From JAQBVV01 sp965249205 (GTDB taxonomy: Bacteria; Acidobacteriota; Vicinamibacteria; Vicinamibacterales; UBA2999): a stretch of DNA of 64,000 nt. The position numbers were made by a program, and so were the translations under genes. Of this stretch, positions 1 to 9,171 are shown in pieces. The notes beneath the pieces are model-generated. The model saw nothing but the letters and a program-made list of their open reading frames with translations, searched no databases and was not told where the DNA came from. The DNA lies in NCBI GenBank assembly GCA_965249205.1, contig CBDFLL010000003.1:186001-250000 (forward strand), written 5' to 3'. How positions within the stretch are numbered: the stretch's first letter is position 1; the number at the start of each line of letters is the position of its first letter.

Positions 1-131
1 GTGCCACGACCGAGCAGAATCCGCGCGAGGCGGCCTCATTCGTCTAGCGCGGATTTCAGCAGTACCTGGCAGGGGGTCATGGCCCCGTTCGTGAAATCCG
101 CGTTAGGTGCCGCGCCGGACTTTCACCACGA
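1..131. repeat. Partial copy of a MITE-like inverted-repeat sequence
   Basis: Read on the minus strand, bases 1-30 closely match bases about 8138-8168 (shared core CGCGCGGATT followed by GCTCGGTCGTGGCAC). Bases about 112-130 (GCGCCGGACTTTCACCAC) are the exact reverse complement of 8101-8118. The segment is therefore related to the 8.1-8.3 kb repeat in opposite orientation. Its other end lies outside the window. No gene is seen in it. Confidence 0.55.
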
Positions 132-155
132 ACTGCTAGCAAGTCGAGGTGCGCG

Positions 156-1313
156 TCAGTCGATCTCGATGATGCCCCAGCCCTTTCGCTCCTCTGGCGT
201 GGCCTCCCCAGTCACGTACGCCAGAGCAGCTGCGGGTTCCTCCGAGTGTGGCACCCGCACGAGGGCATAACGCTGCACTTCGCGGGCGACGTCCTCGTCT
301 GTCGGCGGGATTGGTTGGCAGTGGAGGGCGACCCACAGTCGAAGGAGCGGGTCGGTAAAGGAGTAACGCTTCCGATGGGCCGCGACGAGGTCGACATCCT
401 CTAGCCACGACAGGTAGTCCTTCGTTGATCCTGGCGTGCGGTGCAGCCGCAAAGAGATCTCGGTTAAGGTCAGTGGCTCATCATTCGCCAGGATGTCGAG
501 GATCGCCTTGAGCGCGCCGTAGCCTCGCGCCCGATGGAGACGCAGCTCGTAGCAGAAGCGACACGATCGGTCGAGCGCGCCACCCACCGACAGCAGCGCG
601 GTCAGCGCGCTGATCGGATCGGCGCTCCGCCCCATCCGGCTCATCGCATCACGGATCTCGCACACGTAGGCCGCGCGGCCGTCGGTCAGCGCCTGCACGG
701 CCTGGCTCAGGTAGTCCCGGTCGTCGGTCGGCGTCTGCTCGTAGCCGTTGAAGGCCGGGGAGAGCAGGTCGGTAACGTCTGAGGTCGCGAGCGGCGGGAG
801 GTGCATGACCTCGAAACGGGACGTGGCATCCCGCAGTAGGCGGTGCACGCGAGCCACATACCGCGTGGTCAGTACGAAACGGTTCGGGCTGGCCGCCAGC
901 GCCTCCAGGAACTCGCGGATCACGTGCCGAAGGCCAGGGAAGCTCTCGAATGTGCGGAGTTCAAGGACCTCGTCCAGCAGGAAGGTGCACGGGCCGCCTC
1001 CGGGCTGGCGTGCAGCGCCGAAGAAGGCGCACAGCGTCTCAAACGCCTCGCGGGCGGTCTCCGGTCGTCGGTCGCTGCCCGCCCACGAAAAGGGCGACGA
1101 CGTGATGACGGATTGGAGGAAGCGTTCCGGCGTGGTCGCGCAGCGCTCGACGTTGATGTACTGCGCTGCGCCGCGCCCGGCGCGATCGTGCAGGCGTTGT
1201 AGCAGCCATGTACGGCCGGTGCCGCATCCACCGGGCACCACTGGGATTCGTGATGGTGACGCATCAAGCGCCGCCACTACCCGTCGTTCGAACCCTGTGT
1301 GCGAACCTGTCAT
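156..1313 (-). CDS. ATPase of the AAA/NTPase type, role unknown
   Basis: A 385-aa protein with a P-loop near residues 27-36 (GGCGTGRTWL) and a Walker B-like stretch around residues 110-116 (CTFLLDEV). The C-terminal third looks like winged-helix DNA-binding material (LTLTEISLRLHRTPGSTKDYL). This layout is common in stand-alone AAA ATPases that act as regulators or target-site proteins. The ATG at 1313 is preceded on the minus strand by GGGAGA at good spacing, which supports this start. It is transcribed away from purA and has no obvious operon partner in view. I do not recognise a specific function. Confidence 0.75.
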   Translation of the reverse strand: MTGSHTGFERRVVAALDASPSRIPVVPGGCGTGRTWLLQRLHDRAGRGAAQYINVERCATTPERFLQSVITSSPFSWAGSDRRPETAREAFETLCAFFGAARQPGGGPCTFLLDEVLELRTFESFPGLRHVIREFLEALAASPNRFVLTTRYVARVHRLLRDATSRFEVMHLPPLATSDVTDLLSPAFNGYEQTPTDDRDYLSQAVQALTDGRAAYVCEIRDAMSRMGRSADPISALTALLSVGGALDRSCRFCYELRLHRARGYGALKAILDILANDEPLTLTEISLRLHRTPGSTKDYLSWLEDVDLVAAHRKRYSFTDPLLRLWVALHCQPIPPTDEDVAREVQRYALVRVPHSEEPAAALAYVTGEATPEERKGWGIIEID

Positions 1314-1664
1314 TCCGTTCTCCCGCTTCCGAGCCGGCGTGCCGGCGTCTACTGTCGTCGAGGTCCGTCACAACGCACCGCGTTCCTGAACAGACCGTAA
1401 ACGCTTCGGCAGCGTGTGGCCGTGTATCAGTGGCGCGATCGGGAAACCCCGAAAAGCGAAAGACTAGAAACTATGAAGCGCGGTCGCTCTTGTCAAATGA
1501 ATTCAGAGAAAAAAATCCATTGACATTCAACGTACTGCGGCACGTGGGGGATCCGACGGCGGAGTGTCGACGGGAAGGACAGGCGATTGCGCGTGGTGCC
1601 TACGCGCCGCGCATGCGATCTCGGTCTTCGTGATCGTCGCGACGCTGCAGTACGATAGCCGTGA
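1314..1664. other. Intergenic region between the ATPase gene and purA
   Basis: About 350 bp between divergent genes. It includes an unusually A-rich stretch at roughly 1440-1520 and a TTGACA at 1520-1525 with no convincing -10 at normal spacing. A TACGAT hexamer just upstream of the purA ATG could be a -10. No convincing gene is seen. Confidence 0.5.
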
Positions 1665-2972
1665 ATGTCGAACACCAATATCGCGGTCCTTGGTACGCAG
1701 TGGGGCGACGAAGGCAAGGGCAAGATCGTGGACATGCTCACGCCCCGCTTCTCGGTCGTCGCCCGCTACCAGGGTGGACACAACGCCGGACATACCGTGT
1801 ACGTGCAAGGCCGCAAGTTCGTGTTGCACCTGGTTCCGTCTGGCATTCTGCACCCAGGCGTGATGTGTGTCATCGGGAATGGCGTGGTCGTGGACCCGCA
1901 GGCCCTGTTCAAGGAGATCGATGAGCTGGCTGGGCTTGGCATCGCGGTCGACGGGCGGCTGCTGATCAGTGAAAAAGCCCACGTGATACTGCCGTATCAC
2001 CGCGAACTGGACCTCCTGTCGGAGGCGCGGCGTGGCGAGCGGAAAATCGGCACCACGTCTCGCGGTATCGGCCCGGCGTACGAGGACAAGATCGCGCGCC
2101 GCGGCGTCCGGATCTGCGATGTGCTCGGCGACCGCGCGGCGTTGGAGCAGGCCATCCGCGACAACGTGGACGCCAGAAATCGAGTCATTGTGGATTCCAC
2201 ACTGGAGTGGCGGCCGCTCTTTGAACAGCTGGTTGCCGACGGTGAACGCATCCGGCCGTGGGCCACCGATGTGTCGCTGTTTCTCGCGGATGCGCTCCAG
2301 TCGGGACAGGGTGTGTTGTTCGAGGGCGCGCAGGCCACGCTGCTCGACATTGACCACGGTACGTATCCCTTTGTGACGTCGTCGAACGCGTCGGTTGGTG
2401 GCGTATGCGCCGGGCTGGGTGTACCGCCGCGCGCGATTGGAGGCGTGCTGGGTGTGGCCAAGGCGTACACCACCCGAGTTGGAGAAGGGCCGCTGCCCAC
2501 CGAGCTGTCCGGACCCCTGGCGGATCACTTTCGTGAGAGCGGTCAGGAATACGGCGCGTCAACAGGGCGTCCACGCCGTTGCGGCTGGTTCGATGCGGTC
2601 GTCGTTCGGTATTCGGCGCGTATCAACGGACTCGACGGTCTTGCGCTTACCAAGCTCGATGTGCTGGACGGGCTGCCGGAGGTGCAGCTGTGTACGGGCT
2701 ATCGCACGTCCAGGGGCGAGCTCTCGGAGTTTCCGGCGGACCTGCGTGCGCTCGTTGACGCGGAGCCGATTTACGAGACGATGCCCGGGTGGTCGACACC
2801 CACCAAAGGCGCGACACGCATCGAGCAGCTTCCTCCGGAGGCTCGGAGATATATCGAGAGGCTTGAAGCTGTGAGCGGTGTGCCGTGCGCCGTGATTTCG
2901 ACCGGCTCGGACAGGGACGAGACGATTGTGCGAGCGGACTCGGTCGTGGGGCGGTGGTTGGCCGGCGACTGA
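1665..2972 (+). CDS. purA: Adenylosuccinate synthetase
   Basis: A 435-aa protein of normal family length. It ligates IMP and aspartate using GTP to form adenylosuccinate, the first committed step to AMP, in the cytoplasm. The N-terminal GTP-binding loop (WGDEGKGK) is at residues about 12-19. TTSRGIGPAYEDK near residue 130 and STGRPRRCGWFD near residue 300 are family signatures. The ATG at 1665 gives the expected N-terminus. There is no clear Shine-Dalgarno, and a TACGAT hexamer lies about ten bases upstream, so a very short or absent leader is possible. It appears monocistronic: both neighbours are on the opposite strand. Confidence 0.97.
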   Translation: MSNTNIAVLGTQWGDEGKGKIVDMLTPRFSVVARYQGGHNAGHTVYVQGRKFVLHLVPSGILHPGVMCVIGNGVVVDPQALFKEIDELAGLGIAVDGRLLISEKAHVILPYHRELDLLSEARRGERKIGTTSRGIGPAYEDKIARRGVRICDVLGDRAALEQAIRDNVDARNRVIVDSTLEWRPLFEQLVADGERIRPWATDVSLFLADALQSGQGVLFEGAQATLLDIDHGTYPFVTSSNASVGGVCAGLGVPPRAIGGVLGVAKAYTTRVGEGPLPTELSGPLADHFRESGQEYGASTGRPRRCGWFDAVVVRYSARINGLDGLALTKLDVLDGLPEVQLCTGYRTSRGELSEFPADLRALVDAEPIYETMPGWSTPTKGATRIEQLPPEARRYIERLEAVSGVPCAVISTGSDRDETIVRADSVVGRWLAGD

Positions 2973-2991
2973 CCGAGTCTTGCGCCCCTGA

Positions 2992-3696
2992 CTAGTTCGT
3001 GTGCGCGTGCGCCTGGATGAAACGCGCCACCAGCGCCTGATCGGCATCGACAAACTGGACGCCCGCGCGGTAGCGGGCAAGGCCGTTCGGGATTTCGAAT
3101 GCCGCCCAGGCGACCGTTGCGCGGCACCGCGTGGGCTGCGTCGGATCGATGAGCGTGACCCTGACGCGTTGGCTTGGCTTCAGGCTTGTCGGTGAGACGA
3201 TCTGGGCTCCGAGGGTTGACAGGTTGATCAGCGTCGCCGGATGGCCGTCGAGCTCTATATCGACACCCTCTGGCATCACGGTCCTCGGCACGCGCCGGGT
3301 GCCTCGCTGGTCGAGCTTGGCCGCCGCCATAGACGGCGCAGCGGCGACCGCGGCCGCAGGAGATCCCACCGCGCCGCCGGGAGGCTCGCTCGGTCCCGGT
3401 CCGAGCCCCGCGGACGACGGGTCGGCTCTTCTCGTATCCCGACCGTCGGAGCCAACCACTCGAATGTCGCACACCGCCAGTGAGGGGTCGGCCTTGATGC
3501 GTTTGATGAGGGCCGCGCCGCGCGAGCTATCCGCAAACCCGCGTTCGATCAGGACCACGTCCGGACGCTCTTCGGTGATGGCGTCGAGCGCGCCCAACGC
3601 GTCGGTGTCCTCGAACGCGCGCGTCTCGCCCTGGACGCCGCGCGCTTCCAAGGTGGGCAAGTGCTTAACAGGGCCGATCACGATCGTAGAGGGCAC
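2992..3696 (-). CDS. Receiver-like plus PilZ domain protein
   Basis: 234 aa. The N-terminal ~90 residues look like a degenerate response-regulator receiver (ERPDVVLIERGF, then LIKRIKADPSL). A Pro/Ala-rich linker follows. The C-terminal ~110 residues form a PilZ domain with an RRVPR motif and the NLSTLGAQ signature, the usual c-di-GMP-binding elements. Role inferred from family: c-di-GMP-responsive effector in motility or envelope control. The conserved phospho-acceptor context is weak, so the receiver may be a pseudo-receiver. It is convergent with purA, with about 20 bp between the stops. Confidence 0.85.
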   Translation of the reverse strand: MPSTIVIGPVKHLPTLEARGVQGETRAFEDTDALGALDAITEERPDVVLIERGFADSSRGAALIKRIKADPSLAVCDIRVVGSDGRDTRRADPSSAGLGPGPSEPPGGAVGSPAAAVAAAPSMAAAKLDQRGTRRVPRTVMPEGVDIELDGHPATLINLSTLGAQIVSPTSLKPSQRVRVTLIDPTQPTRCRATVAWAAFEIPNGLARYRAGVQFVDADQALVARFIQAHAHTN

Positions 3697-3716
3697 AGCC
3701 TTCGAGTTTAACCCAA

Positions 3717-4676
3717 CTACCGACGCGCACTCTCGTGAAGAGGCGGCTCGCGTTTGACCTCGCGCGGCGGCTTGTCACCCCGCAGTCCCCGGAACGAGGG
3801 ATGACGAATACTACCGTCCCCGGTCCATTCGGTGAACTCCACTTCGCAGACGAGCGTGGGCGTGACCCAGTGCGCCCGTCGCCCCCACGCACCGCCCGGC
3901 GGCGGGTCAAACGGAGATGACTCCTGTGCGAGGCTGTCGAGGCGCTGCCGCAGATCACGCGCGATGGCCGTGGTGAAGCCGGTGCCGACCCTGCCAGCGC
4001 AGACAAGCCGACGTCCGTCGTAGTGGCCGATGACCAGCGCGCCAATGCCCTGGCGCGTGCCTGTCGGATCCGTGAAACCACCGATGACGAATTCCTGGCG
4101 TCGCGTGCACTTGGTCTTCACCCAGCCACCATGTCGCCCGCCGTGGTACGGCAGATCGCGGCGTTTGGACACGATGCCCTCGACACCGCGCTGACGTGCC
4201 AGATCGAAGAACGCGCCGCCCTGGCCGACGACATGGTCGGCATAGCGGATGCGGCCGGTCGGCTGCTCCGGTGTCAGCGTTCGGAGGCGCGCCTTACGCT
4301 CGTCGAGCGGCAGATGATCGAGCGGTTCGCCAGCGAGGCGGAGTAGATCGAACACGAAATAGACCAGCGACGCACGGTCACCGCGACCGGCGACCACCTG
4401 CTGCAGGTCCTGAAAACTCGTGCGGCCGTCAGGCAGGATGACGGCCACCTCGCCATCGAGCAGCGCGTCTTGCACGTCGAGCTTCACGGAGGCGTCGCCG
4501 ATGTCTGGGAACCGGTCCGTCCAGTCCTGGCCGTTCCGGCTGATCAGCGTGGCGTGACCGTTCAGGATGCGGCAGCCGATCCGGTACCCATCGAACTTGA
4601 TCTCGTGCAGCCAGTTGTCGCCACTCGGCGGCTCCTGGACGAGCGTGGCGAGCTGGGGGTGGTAGACGGTATCCAC
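3717..4676 (-). CDS. ATP-dependent DNA ligase, LigD ligase-domain type
   Basis: 319 aa. Motif I is EIKFDGYR near residues 25-32, and its lysine is the expected adenylation residue. LLDGEVAVI and YFVFDLLRL are further nucleotidyltransferase motifs. The C-terminal OB-fold region contains GGYVKT-like GGWVKTKC and VCEVEFTEW. The length fits a stand-alone ligase domain without the polymerase and phosphoesterase domains of full LigD. Likely role: joining breaks in a Ku/LigD-type end-joining or repair pathway; no ku gene is in view. The start is the ATG at 4676. Confidence 0.92.
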   Translation of the reverse strand: MDTVYHPQLATLVQEPPSGDNWLHEIKFDGYRIGCRILNGHATLISRNGQDWTDRFPDIGDASVKLDVQDALLDGEVAVILPDGRTSFQDLQQVVAGRGDRASLVYFVFDLLRLAGEPLDHLPLDERKARLRTLTPEQPTGRIRYADHVVGQGGAFFDLARQRGVEGIVSKRRDLPYHGGRHGGWVKTKCTRRQEFVIGGFTDPTGTRQGIGALVIGHYDGRRLVCAGRVGTGFTTAIARDLRQRLDSLAQESSPFDPPPGGAWGRRAHWVTPTLVCEVEFTEWTGDGSIRHPSFRGLRGDKPPREVKREPPLHESARR

Positions 4677-4759
4677 GGTCAGAGACTCGACATCAGCTTA
4701 CGCCGACTGAAGGGGCGCGCGGGCCGAAGGCCCGTGGTACACTCGGACGCTCGTCGCAC

Positions 4760-4831
4760 GGCCGGGTAGCTCAGTGGTAGAGCAGCGCACTTTTAATGCG
4801 CGGGCCGCGGGTTCGAGCCCCGCCCCGGTCA
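4760..4831 (+). tRNA. tRNA-Lys (UUU)
   Basis: Folds as a cloverleaf. The acceptor stem GGCCGGG/CCCGGTC has one G-U pair. The D stem is GCTC/GAGC, the anticodon stem GCGCA/TGCGC has loop CTTTTAA (anticodon TTT), and the T stem GCGGG/CCCGC has loop TTCGAGC. The discriminator base is A at 4831. No CCA is encoded. Confidence 0.95.
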
Positions 4832-4879
4832 TCTTACGTGGCCCTTGATTACACGGTTTTATTCGCAGGAGAGAAACGC

Positions 4880-5503
4880 ATGCAGCGATTCGCATTTATG
4901 TTGGTTCTGATGGCATTTCTTGTCGCGCCGCTGGCGGCTCAGGCACCCGCAGGTTGGCAGGTTCGCGTCGACCGCAGCCAGAACTTCGAAGATCCCGACG
5001 ATGTGCCTGAACTCGCGGTGATGACCATGGGCAACGGTTTCCATGTCAAGGGTGGCCCGGCTGGAATGTTCTGGAATCCGGCCAACGACGCGGAGGGCGA
5101 CTTCACCGCGAAAGCGACCTTCACCCTGCTTGAACCGAGTGGCCATACCAATTACTACGGCCTGGCGTTCGGCGGTGCCGACCTTGCGAACGACGGGCAG
5201 AGGTATCTGTATTTCCTCGTCGCGCAGAATGGGAACTACCTGATCAAGACGCGCGATGGCGAGGCCGTGGGGGACATCGTGGCTAGCACGCCGAATGCCG
5301 CGATCCAGACGCCTGGGGCGGACGGCCGCTCGGTGAACATGCTGGAGGTGCGCGTCGCGGGCGACACCATTTCCTACGTCGTCAATGGCACCGTCGTGCA
5401 CACGATGGCGAAGAGTGGGACGAGCCTCGGCACTGATGGGATTGTGGGCGTACGCATCAACCACGTGCTCAGCGTGCAGGTTGACGATTTCGACGTCGGC
5501 TAG
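4880..5503 (+). CDS. Secreted concanavalin-like (DUF1080/LamG-type) protein
   Basis: 207 aa from the ATG at 4880, which has an AGGAGAG ribosome site just upstream; longer in-frame readings would enter the tRNA. It has a clear signal peptide with hydrophobic core FMLVLMAFLVAPLAAQA and likely cleavage after AQA. The mature part resembles beta-sandwich domains of the DUF1080/3-keto-disaccharide-hydrolase-like group (FTAKATFTLLEP, YYGLAFGG, LEVRVAGDTISYVVNG, VGVRINH). No catalytic residues can be assigned. Probable periplasmic or secreted binding protein. Confidence 0.75.
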   Translation: MQRFAFMLVLMAFLVAPLAAQAPAGWQVRVDRSQNFEDPDDVPELAVMTMGNGFHVKGGPAGMFWNPANDAEGDFTAKATFTLLEPSGHTNYYGLAFGGADLANDGQRYLYFLVAQNGNYLIKTRDGEAVGDIVASTPNAAIQTPGADGRSVNMLEVRVAGDTISYVVNGTVVHTMAKSGTSLGTDGIVGVRINHVLSVQVDDFDVG

Positions 5504-5534
5504 ACAGGTACCGTCGAGTCGGCGTCAGGACAGC

Positions 5535-6443
5535 ATGTTCGCTGGCTCGATTTCGGATCTGCAGAACCGACTCGCGGATCAGCGGTACGTCGCGGATCGT
5601 GGGCTGGCCGTGTCGCTCTTTCTGGCGATGCGGCTGCGGCGACCGCTGTTTCTCGAGGGTGAGGCCGGCGTCGGCAAGACGGCGTTGGCCGGCGCCGTCG
5701 CCGCCGCACTCGACACCGACCTGATTCGTTTGCAGTGTTATGACGGGCTCGATGTCAGCCACGCGGTGTATGAGTGGGACTACGCGCGGCAGCTTCTCGA
5801 ACTCCGCATTCTTGAGGCGGCCGACACGCTCGACCGCGATACGGCACGGCGTGAGCTGTACAGTGAGCCCTTTCTCATCAAGCGCCCGCTGCTCCAGGCG
5901 ATCGATCCATCGCGGACGCGGCCGGCCGTTCTCCTGATCGACGAGATCGATCGCGCCGACGAGGAGTTCGAGGGGTACCTGCTCGAGCTGCTTGCCGAGT
6001 TTCAGATCACGATCCCGGAACTGGGCACGGTGCGCGCTGTCGAGCCGCCGCTGGTTGTACTCACGTCCAACCGCACGCGCGAGGTACACGACGCACTCAA
6101 GCGTCGATGCCTGTACCAGTGGATTGACTATCCGGCACTCGACAAGGAGCTGGCGGTCGTGGCGGCGCGCCTGCCGCACGCGTCGGTTCGCCTGGCGCAA
6201 CAGGTGGCCGCGGTGATCCGCGAGCTTCGGGGAATGGATCTCTACAAGGTGCCAGGGGTATCTGAGACCCTCGACTGGGTGGCCGCGCTCGCGGCCCTCG
6301 ATACCGAGACGCTCGATGCCGAGGCCGTCGACCAGACGCTCGGCGTCGTGCTCAAAACGAAAGACGACCTCGAGATGCTGCGTGCGCAGGGCATCGGCGG
6401 ATTGGTCGAGCGCGTGCAGCAGTCCACGGGAGTTCGGGCGTAA
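5535..6443 (+). CDS. coxD: MoxR-family AAA ATPase (CoxD-like)
   Basis: 302 aa from the ATG at 5535. Walker A GEAGVGKT lies near residues 41-48, Walker B VLLIDEIDRAD near residue 137, and the sensor region VVLTSNRTREVHDALKRRC follows. MoxR ATPases pair with VWA proteins as chaperones that insert metal cofactors. In cox clusters CoxD helps build the Mo-Cu site of the large subunit. It lies 11 bp upstream of the VWA gene and converges with coxSLM, which supports a maturation role. The symbol is by context. Confidence 0.88.
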   Translation: MFAGSISDLQNRLADQRYVADRGLAVSLFLAMRLRRPLFLEGEAGVGKTALAGAVAAALDTDLIRLQCYDGLDVSHAVYEWDYARQLLELRILEAADTLDRDTARRELYSEPFLIKRPLLQAIDPSRTRPAVLLIDEIDRADEEFEGYLLELLAEFQITIPELGTVRAVEPPLVVLTSNRTREVHDALKRRCLYQWIDYPALDKELAVVAARLPHASVRLAQQVAAVIRELRGMDLYKVPGVSETLDWVAALAALDTETLDAEAVDQTLGVVLKTKDDLEMLRAQGIGGLVERVQQSTGVRA

Positions 6444-6454
6444 GAGAACCTCTC

Positions 6455-7663
6455 GTGTCCCGCTTCGTCGACAACCTCGCCGTGTTCGGGCGCCTGCTGC
6501 GTAAGCGCGGGATCGAGGTGCACGTCGGGCGGCTACTCGACCTGACCGAAGCACTCCAGCACGTCGACATCGGTTCACGCATCGACGTATATCTGGCTTG
6601 CCGCGCACTGTTCGTACACCGGCGCGAAGACCTGGCGCTCTTCGACGCGGCGTTCGATGCGTTCTGGCGAACGCACAGTGCATCGGAGAGCACACCGCGG
6701 CCGGCGGAAGAACAGCCGAGGCAACAGGCGGGGGAGGGGCCAGACTCCGGGGATCCACCCGCTGGGCCACCGTCACCAGACGCGAAGGACGGGGCGGCCC
6801 TTGTCGGGTCGGGTGCGACGGCCGACGATTCGGCCGCCGACGACGCCGGAGCGGGCGACGGCATCGGCGTGGTGCGCACGTGGAGCGACCTCGGTGCGAT
6901 CGTCGCGAAAGATTTCGCCGAGTTCACCGCAGAAGAGATCGCGCTCGCGCGCTCCGCGCTGACGCGCCTCGTCTGGCGTCCCGGCCAGCGTCGAACCAGA
7001 CGCTGGCGCCCCGGTGGCGGCGTACGCGTCGACCTTCGTCGTGCCATCGCTCGCAGTGTGCGGACCGGCGGCGACATCGCGACGCTGCCGCGCCGCCGGC
7101 GCCGCACCCGCACGAGACCGATCGTGCTCCTGTGCGATGTCAGCGGCTCGATGGAGCGCTACTCGCGGATGCTGCTGCACTTTGTCTACGAGATCGGCCG
7201 GCGCCATCGTCGCACCGAAGTCTTTCTGTTTTCCACACAGCTCACGCGCATCACCGCACACCTGCGAAACAAGCGGCTGGACGAGGCGATCGCGACGGTG
7301 TCGCGATCGGTCCCAGCATGGTCGGACGGCACTCGGACAGGTGAGGCCTTGCGCGACTTTCACCAGCAATGGGCCCGAGTGGTGCTGCGCCGAGGTCCCG
7401 TGGTGTTGCTTATTTCGGATGGGTGGGACCGCGGCGATCCAATCGTGTTGCGCGACCAGGTGGCGCGACTACAACGGAGCTGCTATCGACTGGTCTGGCT
7501 CAATCCGCTCATCGGGACAGCCGACTATGCGCCGTTGACCCGTGGCCTGGTGGCGGCGCTGCCGTTTGTCGACGATTTCCTGCCGGCGCGCACGTTGACC
7601 AACCTTTCCGACCTGGCGCTACACTTGAACACGCTGGCGACGGTTCGACTGGCACGACACTGA
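6455..7663 (+). CDS. coxE: VWA-domain protein CoxE-like
   Basis: 402 aa from a GTG start. The C-terminal half carries a von Willebrand A domain with the MIDAS motif DVSGSM near residue 228 and the later SDGWDRGD segment. An acidic, Pro/Gly-rich low-complexity stretch (about residues 75-135) separates it from the N-terminal domain. CoxE-type proteins work with the CoxD ATPase in maturation of CO dehydrogenase-family enzymes. It overlaps the next gene by one base (TGATG), so translational coupling is likely. Confidence 0.88.
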   Translation: MSRFVDNLAVFGRLLRKRGIEVHVGRLLDLTEALQHVDIGSRIDVYLACRALFVHRREDLALFDAAFDAFWRTHSASESTPRPAEEQPRQQAGEGPDSGDPPAGPPSPDAKDGAALVGSGATADDSAADDAGAGDGIGVVRTWSDLGAIVAKDFAEFTAEEIALARSALTRLVWRPGQRRTRRWRPGGGVRVDLRRAIARSVRTGGDIATLPRRRRRTRTRPIVLLCDVSGSMERYSRMLLHFVYEIGRRHRRTEVFLFSTQLTRITAHLRNKRLDEAIATVSRSVPAWSDGTRTGEALRDFHQQWARVVLRRGPVVLLISDGWDRGDPIVLRDQVARLQRSCYRLVWLNPLIGTADYAPLTRGLVAALPFVDDFLPARTLTNLSDLALHLNTLATVRLARH

Positions 7664-8094
7664 TGGACATTTCTGCCACATATTCGTTTGCGGCGGCGCC
7701 CGAACGTGTCTGGAACCTGCTCCTGGACCCGACGGTGATCGCCGCGTGTATTCCGGGTTGTGACCAGTTCGAGCCGGACGGCGACGATCGCTACCGCGTA
7801 CGGCTGACGGTCGCGCTGGCGGCGATCACCGGCACCTACGACGGCGTCGTGTCGATTTCGGAGAAAGTCGCGGCGACGTCCTATCGATTGACCGCCGAAG
7901 GCCGGGGGCGGCCGGGGTCCTTGGCAGGGAGCGCCGCGATTATGTTGCGGCCCGATGCGGCTGGCACCAGCGTCGAGGTGACCGCAACGGTGCAGACGCA
8001 AGGCACGATCGCGCGGATGGGCCAGCGCCTTATCGGGAGCGTATCGAAGATGATGATGGACCGCTTCTTCGCGTGCCTGAAGTCAAACCTCTAG
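7663..8094 (+). CDS. coxG: CoxG-like SRPBCC protein
   Basis: 143 aa, START/SRPBCC fold typical of carbon monoxide dehydrogenase subunit G. It shows FAAAPERVWNLLLDP, then IPGCDQFEPDGDDRY, then a central strand pattern ending in GSVSKMMMDRFFACL. CoxG proteins are linked to membrane recruitment of the dehydrogenase. The ATG overlaps the coxE stop, making coxD-coxE-coxG one operon. It ends about 220 bp from the convergent coxM end, with a repeat element between. Confidence 0.88.
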   Translation: MDISATYSFAAAPERVWNLLLDPTVIAACIPGCDQFEPDGDDRYRVRLTVALAAITGTYDGVVSISEKVAATSYRLTAEGRGRPGSLAGSAAIMLRPDAAGTSVEVTATVQTQGTIARMGQRLIGSVSKMMMDRFFACLKSNL

Positions 8095-8098
8095 CTGT

Positions 8099-8303
8099 CC
8101 GTGGTGAAAGTCCGGCGCTGCACCGAGACGCGTGAGGCGCCTCGCGCGGATTTCGCTCGGTCGTGGCACGCCTGCGGGCGGAATCCGCGCTTGCGGACAA
8201 GGCGCGACGACCGAGAATACCGCCTGTATTTGACGGAGGAGCAACGCAGGCCGCGAGGATGCATCGCTCGTCGAATGCCGGCGGACTTTCACAACGGGCT
8301 GCC
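8099..8303. repeat. MITE-like repeat with terminal inverted repeats
   Basis: The left end GTGGTGAAAGTCCGGC at about 8102-8117 is mirrored by GCCGGCGGACTTTCACAAC at about 8279-8297. The inner part contains a second imperfect palindromic pair around GCGCGGATTTCGC / GCGGAATCCGCGC. A related sequence is at bases 1-131 in opposite orientation. It encodes no protein and sits between convergent coxG and coxM. It is consistent with a small non-autonomous element or a REP-type repeat. Confidence 0.55.
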
Positions 8304-8316
8304 AGCCGCCTCTACG

Positions 8317-9171
8317 CTACGCGCGGCCCATCGCGCCTGCCAGCGCCCGACGCGTAAAGACCGGGACCATCGCGCGACGATACGCCTCGCTGGCGTGGAG
8401 GTCGGCATTGAGCTCAATGATGTCCTCGGCGGCATGCGCGGCCGCCGATTCGATCACGGTCTGGGTCAGCGGTTGTCCAGCGAGCGCGCGCTCCACGTGC
8501 GGCAGACGGATCGCATGTGGCCCGGCGCCCGTCAAGCCAAGACGAGCCGACTGGATTGTCCCGCCGTTCACCTGTAGCGCCGCCGCCACGCCGACAATCG
8601 CGTAGTGCGACGCGCGCTGGCGCAGCTTGGCGTACGCGGAGGCGGGTGCGGGCGCGAACTGCACGCCGGCGATGATCTCACCGGGCGCCAGGTCGACAGT
8701 GAACAGGTCCTGAAAGAACCCGTCGGCTCGCACCATGCGCCACCCGTTGGGGCCCTTCAGATGGATTTCGGCGTCGACCGCCAGCATGACGGCCGGGTAG
8801 TCGGCCGCTGGATCCGCATGGGCCAGGCTGCCGCCCAGCGTGCCGCGATTGCGGACTTGCGGATCGCCAATTTCACCGGCCGCGTCGGCCACGCCAGGGC
8901 ACTGCTTGCGGAGCAGCGCCGACGTGGCGATCGCGTGGTGGACCGCGGTGGCGCCGATCTCGATCTTTCCCTCGTTTTCTCGGATGTTCGAGAGGGCCTT
9001 GATCCGGGCGATATCGATGAGCGCCTGTGGTTCACTCAGGCGAAGCTTCATCAGCGGCACAAGGCTGTGCCCGCCGGCGACAAGCTTGGCGGCGCCATCA
9101 GATGCCGCCAGCCGCTTAATCGCATCGTCGAGCGAGGTCGCACGCGCGTAGTCGAATGGTGACGAAATCAC
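8317..9171 (-). CDS. coxM: CO/xanthine dehydrogenase-family FAD-binding subunit
   Basis: 284 aa from the GTG at 9171, which overlaps the coxL stop as GTGA. A longer reading from 9198 is possible but would overlap coxL by 31 bases. FAD-binding motifs are AGGHSLVPLMKLR and TLGGSLAHADPAADYPA. It passes electrons from the iron-sulfur subunit to FAD in a CoxMSL-type heterotrimer. It is the last gene of the coxS-coxL-coxM operon, minus strand. Confidence 0.93.
   Translation of the reverse strand: MISSPFDYARATSLDDAIKRLAASDGAAKLVAGGHSLVPLMKLRLSEPQALIDIARIKALSNIRENEGKIEIGATAVHHAIATSALLRKQCPGVADAAGEIGDPQVRNRGTLGGSLAHADPAADYPAVMLAVDAEIHLKGPNGWRMVRADGFFQDLFTVDLAPGEIIAGVQFAPAPASAYAKLRQRASHYAIVGVAAALQVNGGTIQSARLGLTGAGPHAIRLPHVERALAGQPLTQTVIESAAAHAAEDIIELNADLHASEAYRRAMVPVFTRRALAGAMGRA

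Noticed and set aside
1520..1545. sigma70 promoter at TTGACA (1520)
   Set aside because: No acceptable -10 at 16-18 bp.
8099..8130. GGTGAAAGTCCGGC as part of a cobalamin riboswitch
   Set aside because: The motif is mirrored at the other end of the repeat, follows a gene end, and lacks the rest of the B12-box structure.
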